A stretch of DNA of 64,000 bases from Streptomyces rhizosphaerihabitans. Its GTDB lineage: Bacteria; Actinomycetota; Actinomycetes; Streptomycetales; Streptomycetaceae. Both the position numbers and the translations under genes were made by a program. The stretch is taken from assembly GCF_025399795.1 (NCBI RefSeq), contig NZ_JAODTZ010000035.1, forward strand, positions 1-64,000, read 5' to 3'. The notes under the pieces are model-generated. The model was not told where the DNA came from, ran no database searches, and saw only the letters and a list, made by a program, of their open reading frames with translations. Below are positions 59,128 through 64,000 of this stretch, one piece after another. The first letter of the stretch is position 1. Every line of letters begins with the position of its first letter.

Positions 59128-60846
59128 TCACGGTCTGCGGAAGATGGTGATCGAGTGGCCGACCTCCTCGACCCGTCGGCTCGTGGCGATCAGAGCCTTC
59201 AGCGGGGCGTCGGCCTTGTCGATCGAGGTGTCGGACACGACGAGCAGCCCGTGCACCCGGTCCGCGGGCACCGTGCGCGGATCGGCCGCGTCGATGCCGT
59301 AGGCGGCCGGCACACCGGCGCCCTTGTACACGAACCACACCTTCTCGTGCGGGTAGTGCCCCTTCAGCCGGTCGGCCAGGCGGCCGAGATCCTGGCCCCA
59401 GTCGACGTTCGAGTCGTGCAGGCGCAGATAGGTCTTCTCCGGGCCGCCGAACGCCTCGTTCGAGTACGGCAGGTAGTACGGGTATGTCAGCAGCGAACTG
59501 ACGGCGACGAACAGGACCAGCGCCGCCGTGACGATCACCGCCCGGCGCCGGCGCACGACGACGGCACAGCCCGCCGCGACCGCGAGGAACACCGGCATGA
59601 ACACGGCGTAGCGCACGCCGAGATCGCGGGAGCCGGTCATCGCCGAAGCCAGCAGCAGCGCCGGAGGGACCAGGAGGTACGGGGCGGCGGGCCGCAGCCG
59701 GCGCACGGCGAGCAGCGCGACCGCGCCGGCCGTCCACAGTGCCGCCATGCCGAGCGGGGTCTTTATCAGCAGCGCGGCCGGCAGGTAGTACCAGAGGGAA
59801 CCCTGGTAGAGACGGCCGAGGAGGAAGCCCTGCCAGGTCGCGTTCTCGTAGCCGAACTGGACCCGCATCCCGTCGCGGTACGGCTGGGGCACGGGCAGGT
59901 GGCCGATGAGCAGTGCGCGCAGTCCGTGCACGGCGGGCATGTCCGCGGGCGCCGTCCAGCGCAGCCGGGGATCGACGGCGAGATACGTCGCCCACACCAC
60001 CGCGAGGGCCACCACGGCCATGCCCGCGGCGGCCGCCGCACCCCGTCCGAGCAGCCGGGCCTTCGCCCGCGTGTCGCTCCACGGCGCCGCGCCGGGTGCG
60101 GGGCGGCCCGCGTGCCACACGGACGCGACCGCGAGGAGCAGCAGCACCGGAACGGCCGGCAGCATGCTCATCTTCGTCGCCACCGCCGCGCCGAGCGCCA
60201 CGGCGGCGAGCGGCAGGTACCGGAGCGGCCGCCGCCTGGCCCGCCACACCAGCCACACCGAAGTCAGCAGGAAACCCGAGGCCGGCACGTCGAGCGTGGC
60301 CAGCGAGCCGTACGCGATCACGTCGGGCGAGAACGCGTAGAGCGCGAGCGCCACCAGCGCGCCCACGCGGCCCGCGAGTTCACGGGCGAACGCGAGGACG
60401 ACCAGACCGAACAGCAGGGTCAGGACGATCACCGGCAACCGTGCCCACAACATCAGCCGCCAGGGATCGTTGCCGGACTCGTACAGCACACGCCGCCCGA
60501 GCTCCGTCTGGTCGCCCTTGAACGCGGGGTCGAGGTGCGGGTGCGCGAACAGCAGCCCGCTGCCGATGATCAGTTTGCCCAGCGGCGGATGCTCGGGGTT
60601 GTACCGAAGGTCGTGCTGCTGGACGTAGACCGTCGCCGCGCCCACGTACACGGGTTCGTCGATCGTCGGCGTCTGCTCCACGGCCGTACTGACCATGGCG
60701 AAGGCCATCTGGACCAGCAGCAGGACCACGGCGACGACGAAAGCGGCCCGCTTGTGCCGCCGCAGCCGCTCGAAGAACCTCGGCGGCGCCACGGCGCTGT
60801 CCACCAGCACGCGGTCGTCGACCCTGCTGGCCATGAATGTCGGCAT
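59128..60846 (-). CDS. GT39/ArnT-like membrane glycosyltransferase
   Basis: A 572-residue polytopic enzyme with about eleven membrane helices. VEQTPTIDEPVYVGAA with the Asp-Glu pair after the first helix, HDLRYNPEHPPLGKLI and RLPVIVLTLLFGLVVLAFAR match GT-C transferases using polyprenyl-phosphate sugars (phospholipid-carrier-dependent). LHDSNVDWGQDLGRLADRL near residue 490 is a motif of this bacterial subgroup. ATG at 60846 is used; another ATG is four codons later. Acceptor unknown. Confidence 0.86.
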   Translation of the reverse strand: MPTFMASRVDDRVLVDSAVAPPRFFERLRRHKRAAFVVAVVLLLVQMAFAMVSTAVEQTPTIDEPVYVGAATVYVQQHDLRYNPEHPPLGKLIIGSGLLFAHPHLDPAFKGDQTELGRRVLYESGNDPWRLMLWARLPVIVLTLLFGLVVLAFARELAGRVGALVALALYAFSPDVIAYGSLATLDVPASGFLLTSVWLVWRARRRPLRYLPLAAVALGAAVATKMSMLPAVPVLLLLAVASVWHAGRPAPGAAPWSDTRAKARLLGRGAAAAAGMAVVALAVVWATYLAVDPRLRWTAPADMPAVHGLRALLIGHLPVPQPYRDGMRVQFGYENATWQGFLLGRLYQGSLWYYLPAALLIKTPLGMAALWTAGAVALLAVRRLRPAAPYLLVPPALLLASAMTGSRDLGVRYAVFMPVFLAVAAGCAVVVRRRRAVIVTAALVLFVAVSSLLTYPYYLPYSNEAFGGPEKTYLRLHDSNVDWGQDLGRLADRLKGHYPHEKVWFVYKGAGVPAAYGIDAADPRTVPADRVHGLLVVSDTSIDKADAPLKALIATSRRVEEVGHSITIFRRP

Positions 60847-61052
60847 GCCCTTTGTTACGTCCGCTCCGTACGAGCCTGCTCATCGGCCGGCCCACGGATT
60901 CGGGTGCGCGTCGAGGCGCCGGCCGGATGATCCGGCCGGCGCCCAGGCAGGGGAGTCACGAGTATGCCCGGCCTTCCGCACAACTCGAGGAATCGCGGGC
61001 GGCTGTGTGCGTACGGCAGGGCGTGCCCGGCCTCCTCCGTCTCGGCCTCGCC

Positions 61053-61715
61053 TCAGTAAGGGGAGGCCGGGTCACGTGGCCCGGCCGAGACCGCCCTGCG
61101 CAGGGCGGCCCGCCAGGCGAAGGCCACGGCCAGTTCGACCAGTCCGATCAGCACCATCCACAGGCCGAGCAGCCGGGTCAGGGCACGGGCGGACTCGGTC
61201 GGCAACGCCAGCACGACGATGCCCGCGATGATGCCGATCGCCGCCCCGCACAGGACGAAGCCGCGGTGCGGCAGGTCCTTGCTCGCAAGGGCCGTGTACG
61301 CGGTCAGCACGCCGGACACGAGCCAGACGACGCCGACGATCAGGGACAGCGCGGCGATGGTCTGCATCGGGTTGCGCAGACACAGGACGCCGGCCAGTAC
61401 ATAGAGCACCGAGATCAGCAGTGCGGCGAACCGGTTGCCCTGCTCCCGGTGGCCGAAGACCGACACGAACCGGAACAGGCCGATCACGAGCAGATAGAGA
61501 CCGAGGAGAACCGCCAGGATGTGCAGGGTCTCCTCGGGCCAGACCAGGACCAGGATGCCCGGGACCAGCGTCGCGACGGCCGAGCCGAGGAGCCAGGTCC
61601 AGGAGGCGCCGACTCGGTCCAGCAGCACCGTGGGGTCACCCGGGGGCCCGTAAACCGGGCCGCCGGGCCCGGGTTCCGATCCGGCGGGCGGTGCCGAACC
61701 ATGCGATTCGGTCAT
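61053..61715 (-). CDS. HdeD-like (DUF308) membrane protein
   Basis: A 220-residue membrane protein with six helices after a Pro/Gly-rich N-terminus. SWTWLLGSAVATLVPGILVL, LYLLVIGLFRFVSVFGH, LSLIVGVVWLVSGVLTAYTA and the repeat pairing of helices fit the HdeD/DUF308 family. ATG at 61715 has GAGGAGGAACC upstream. In enterobacteria HdeD is linked to acid resistance; the role here is unknown. Confidence 0.88.
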   Translation of the reverse strand: MTESHGSAPPAGSEPGPGGPVYGPPGDPTVLLDRVGASWTWLLGSAVATLVPGILVLVWPEETLHILAVLLGLYLLVIGLFRFVSVFGHREQGNRFAALLISVLYVLAGVLCLRNPMQTIAALSLIVGVVWLVSGVLTAYTALASKDLPHRGFVLCGAAIGIIAGIVVLALPTESARALTRLLGLWMVLIGLVELAVAFAWRAALRRAVSAGPRDPASPY

Positions 61716-61858
61716 GGTTCCTCCTCACGCGGTCGAGCGGGCCACTGCCGGACCGCCGACGGGACGGTGGGTGGATTCCCGGCCTCCAGAGTCCCGTGCG
61801 CCGGCGTCCGGCGGGTCACCCCCGACGGGTGATCCTCATGGCTGCGCCGGCCGCGTCC

Positions 61859-62062
61859 TCATGGCTGCTCCGGCAGTTGGCGCATCTCCACGACACGCAG
61901 CCCCAGCGACCGGCAGCGGGCCAGCAGCCCGTACAGATGTGCCTCGTCGACGACCGGGCCGAACAGGATGGTCTGGCCGGAAATCAGCACGTGATCCATC
62001 TCCGGGAACGCCTCGGAAAGCGTCTCCGACAGATGTCCCTCGACGCGGATCTCGTACTGCAT
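61859..62062 (-). CDS. Small conserved-type protein, unknown function
   Basis: A 67-residue protein beginning MQYEIRVEGHLSETLSEAFP. The sequence alternates strand- and helix-like segments (ISGQTILFGPVVDEAHLYGL; SLGLRVVEMRQL) and resembles small ACT-like or regulatory proteins found beside stress genes, but no family was assigned. GGGGGAG lies upstream of the ATG. GC distribution in codon positions supports it as a gene. Confidence 0.7.
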   Translation of the reverse strand: MQYEIRVEGHLSETLSEAFPEMDHVLISGQTILFGPVVDEAHLYGLLARCRSLGLRVVEMRQLPEQP

Positions 62063-62189
62063 GTGGGGCTCCCCCCGGCGAGCGGCCTGGGGCAGGCGGA
62101 CGGCCCTTCCCTACGATCATCCGGCGCGCCGTGTCTCCCGCCCTCACCCGCAGAAGGTGAACCTGGGTCCGAGGCGCCGCCTCGCGCGT

Positions 62190-63815
62190 TCACGCCTGCC
62201 CGAGGGAGTCGGCCGGCGCGCCGCTGTCAGGGGACTTCTTCCGGCCCGCCCGCCCGGTCGGCAGGTGCGTCGTGACCAGGAAACTGGCCAGCGTGATGCC
62301 GCCGGCCGCGAGGATCGCCGCCTTCAGGCCGTTCAGCTGCGCCGTTGCGTAGGAGTCCGTGACAGCGGCTACTTCGGCCGGCGGCAGGCCGGCTTGTTCG
62401 GCCGCCGTATGCACCTGGTCGGTGGAGACGAAGCTGATGCCCGCCTCCAGAGCGACGCCCGTCTTTTGGCGTGCCTCCTCCGACAGGTCCGGATTGTTCG
62501 CCACCTGGGTGGTGAAGGCCTGGGCCAGGGCGCCGATGAGGATCGATCCGATGAGCGCCGTACCGAGCGCGGAGCCCAGATTCTGGGCCGTGAACTGGAG
62601 GCCGCCGACCTCGCTGCGCTCCTCCTCGCCGACGGTGGACTGCACCACGTTGCCCAGCTGCGAGGCGAGCAGACCCATGCCGACGCCCAGCAGAGCCATG
62701 GCTCCGGCGAACTGGGCGTCGTCGATGACCGGGTCGATGGTGGACAGCAGCCATGCGATCGCGCCGAGGAGGGTCAGAAGGGCCAGCCTGACCACACGGC
62801 GGGGCCCCATCACCCGTCCCAGCCGGGAGGCCAGTACGGAGGCCACCAGCATGGTGACGGACACCGGGAGCAGCCGCAGTCCCGTCTGGAACGCGTCGAA
62901 GCCCTGCACCACCTGGAGATACAGCGGGATGGCGAAGAACAGCCCCAGCAGGATGAGGTTCTGGCTGACCAGTGTCAGCAGACCGGAGCGCAGGGGCAGT
63001 TTGTGCAGCAGCGAGAGATGGATCAGGGGGTCGGTGCCGTGCTCCTCCCTGCGGCGCTCCCACTTGGCGAAGGCGGCCAGGACGAGCACGCCTGCGGCGA
63101 CGACGAACAGCGTCGGAGCGAACCCGAAGATCGTGAAAGGAGGGTTGCGGGGCTGTACCCATCCCCAGGAACTGCTCTGGAGCACACCGAGCACACCCAG
63201 CCCCAGTCCGGCCGCGGACAGGGCGGCGCCCACGCCGTCCAGCTTCGGGTGGGGCTCGGTCCGGGGCGATTCGGCGATCGCCCCGCGGAAGACGAGCATC
63301 GCGATGACGACCACGACCTCACCCGCGAAGACCAGACGCCAGGTGAGGTACGTCGTCACCCAGCCGCCCAGTAGTGGTCCGACCGCGATGCCCGCGCCGG
63401 CGAGCCCGCCGATGACACCGTAGGCGACGGCCCGGTCCTTTCCGGTGTAGGCCTCCGCCACGAGGGCCGCCATGGCCGGCAGAACCATGGCGGCGCCGAG
63501 CCCTTCGATCACCGACCAGCCGAGCGTGAGTACCCACAGCGTGGGAGCCACGGCGGTCAGGGCCGACCCGACGCCGTAGACCATCAGTCCGATGATGAAC
63601 ATGCGCCGGCGTCCGAGGATGTCACCGAGCCGCCCGCCGGTGGCCATGAAGGCCGCCATGACCAGGGCGTAGAGCGTGATGACGGCCTGGATGGCGGTGA
63701 CCTCGGTGTCGAAGTCCTCGACCAGCTGGCTGATGGACACGTTCATCACGGAGGTGTCCAGGACCATCAGGAACTGGGCCGTGCCGAGCACCATCAGAGC
63801 GCGCCAGTGCTTCAC
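62190..63815 (-). CDS. DHA2-family multidrug MFS transporter
   Basis: A 541-residue, 14-helix drug:H+ antiporter. TAQFLMVLDTSVMNVSISQL at the first helix is the DHA2 motif D1; GGRLGDILGRRRMFIIGLMV is motif A; AGAGIAVGPLLGGWV is motif C. A long loop with an extra C-terminal extracellular part near 430-500 is typical of EmrB/QacA types. GAGGTGG six bases before GTG at 63815 favours this start over ATG at 63830. The remaining 185 bases of the window upstream show no gene. Confidence 0.92.
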   Translation of the reverse strand: MKHWRALMVLGTAQFLMVLDTSVMNVSISQLVEDFDTEVTAIQAVITLYALVMAAFMATGGRLGDILGRRRMFIIGLMVYGVGSALTAVAPTLWVLTLGWSVIEGLGAAMVLPAMAALVAEAYTGKDRAVAYGVIGGLAGAGIAVGPLLGGWVTTYLTWRLVFAGEVVVVIAMLVFRGAIAESPRTEPHPKLDGVGAALSAAGLGLGVLGVLQSSSWGWVQPRNPPFTIFGFAPTLFVVAAGVLVLAAFAKWERRREEHGTDPLIHLSLLHKLPLRSGLLTLVSQNLILLGLFFAIPLYLQVVQGFDAFQTGLRLLPVSVTMLVASVLASRLGRVMGPRRVVRLALLTLLGAIAWLLSTIDPVIDDAQFAGAMALLGVGMGLLASQLGNVVQSTVGEEERSEVGGLQFTAQNLGSALGTALIGSILIGALAQAFTTQVANNPDLSEEARQKTGVALEAGISFVSTDQVHTAAEQAGLPPAEVAAVTDSYATAQLNGLKAAILAAGGITLASFLVTTHLPTGRAGRKKSPDSGAPADSLGQA

Positions 63816-64000
63816 CGGTAACCACCTCATCGAGTCGGCCCGTGACGCTGGTGCGTCGAACAGTGGCGTCCGGCCCCTGCTCCGCTCCCATGAGACCCGA
63901 AGACGGCGGATCCCGCCTCACCCACCGCGGGCGACCGGAGCCTGCCTTGCGACTTTCGGCACAGCGGGTGACGATCAGTGTGCGGGGGTTACGCCGGGGA

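Noticed and set aside
1..64000. CRISPR arrays, tRNA or rRNA genes, integrases
   Set aside because: No regularly spaced repeats, tRNA cloverleaf or rRNA sequence and no recombinase motif were found by reading the window.

Overview
The window reads as chromosome of a high-GC actinomycete, most likely a Streptomyces. GC-rich third codon positions dominate, GTG starts are frequent, AGGAGG-type ribosome sites are common, and several gene families are typical of that genus (OsdR/DevR-type dormancy cluster, stand-alone EF-Tu paralogue, DUF4235, SAV_2336-type vWA protein, FxSxx-type NB-ARC/TPR protein). I saw no rRNA, tRNA or CRISPR array.

Bases 1-23,600 form a redox/low-oxygen (dormancy-like) cluster. 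It holds an Mg2+ P-type ATPase (cut by the window edge), a DoxX-like membrane protein, five tandem-domain universal stress proteins, phosphoketolase, two pyridoxamine-oxidase-fold proteins (one with an HTH), oleate hydratase, a short HPF-like ribosome-hibernation protein, flavohaemoprotein, bifunctional AdhE and pyruvate phosphate dikinase. Together these suggest fermentation and carbon rerouting (phosphoketolase, AdhE, PPDK), NO/O2 handling (flavohaemoprotein), and ribosome and protein protection. A GGGCCG-NN-CGGCCC-like palindrome recurs upstream of many of these genes and resembles the DevR/DosR box class. The cluster is visibly decaying: remnants of carbamate kinase, two zinc alcohol dehydrogenases, a CBS-domain protein and a universal stress protein lie between the intact genes.

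Bases 23,700-27,300 hold a secreted GH16-CBM13 glucanase, a VanZ-like protein, a cupin and a DUF4230 protein, all on the minus strand.

Bases 27,600-39,760 are a lower-GC island that looks like a biological-conflict (immune) locus. Plus-strand genes encode an S-4TM pore-former candidate, a kinase-like phosphotransferase with a C-terminal effector-associated domain (EAD2-like), a 59-residue peptide resembling fxsA-type RiPP precursors, and a HExxH (aKG-type) peptide hydroxylase candidate. Converging on them with an 18-base gap is a translationally coupled minus-strand operon: VMAP-like protein, MoxR AAA+ ATPase, and a 1489-residue vWA-like/NB-ARC/TPR protein. This matches the logic of VMAP ternary systems, here combined with a RiPP-like module. 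It is the most interesting object in the window.

Bases 39,900-46,700 carry a ribosomal-protection-protein remnant, a PRPP synthetase paralogue, a stand-alone EF-Tu, a STAS anti-anti-sigma factor, a quinone-oxidoreductase-type enzyme divergent from a GlxA/AraC regulator, and a lipoprotein. Bases 46,700-64,000 are ordinary accessory metabolism and transport: TetR/DUF1304 pair, amidohydrolase with an APC permease and divergent TetR, small FMN/F420-type and VOC proteins, a CDF metal exporter, LysE exporter, cytochrome P450 with its 3Fe-4S ferredoxin, an NTF2-like protein, a flavoprotein, a GT39-type glycosyltransferase, an HdeD-like protein and a DHA2 multidrug MFS transporter.
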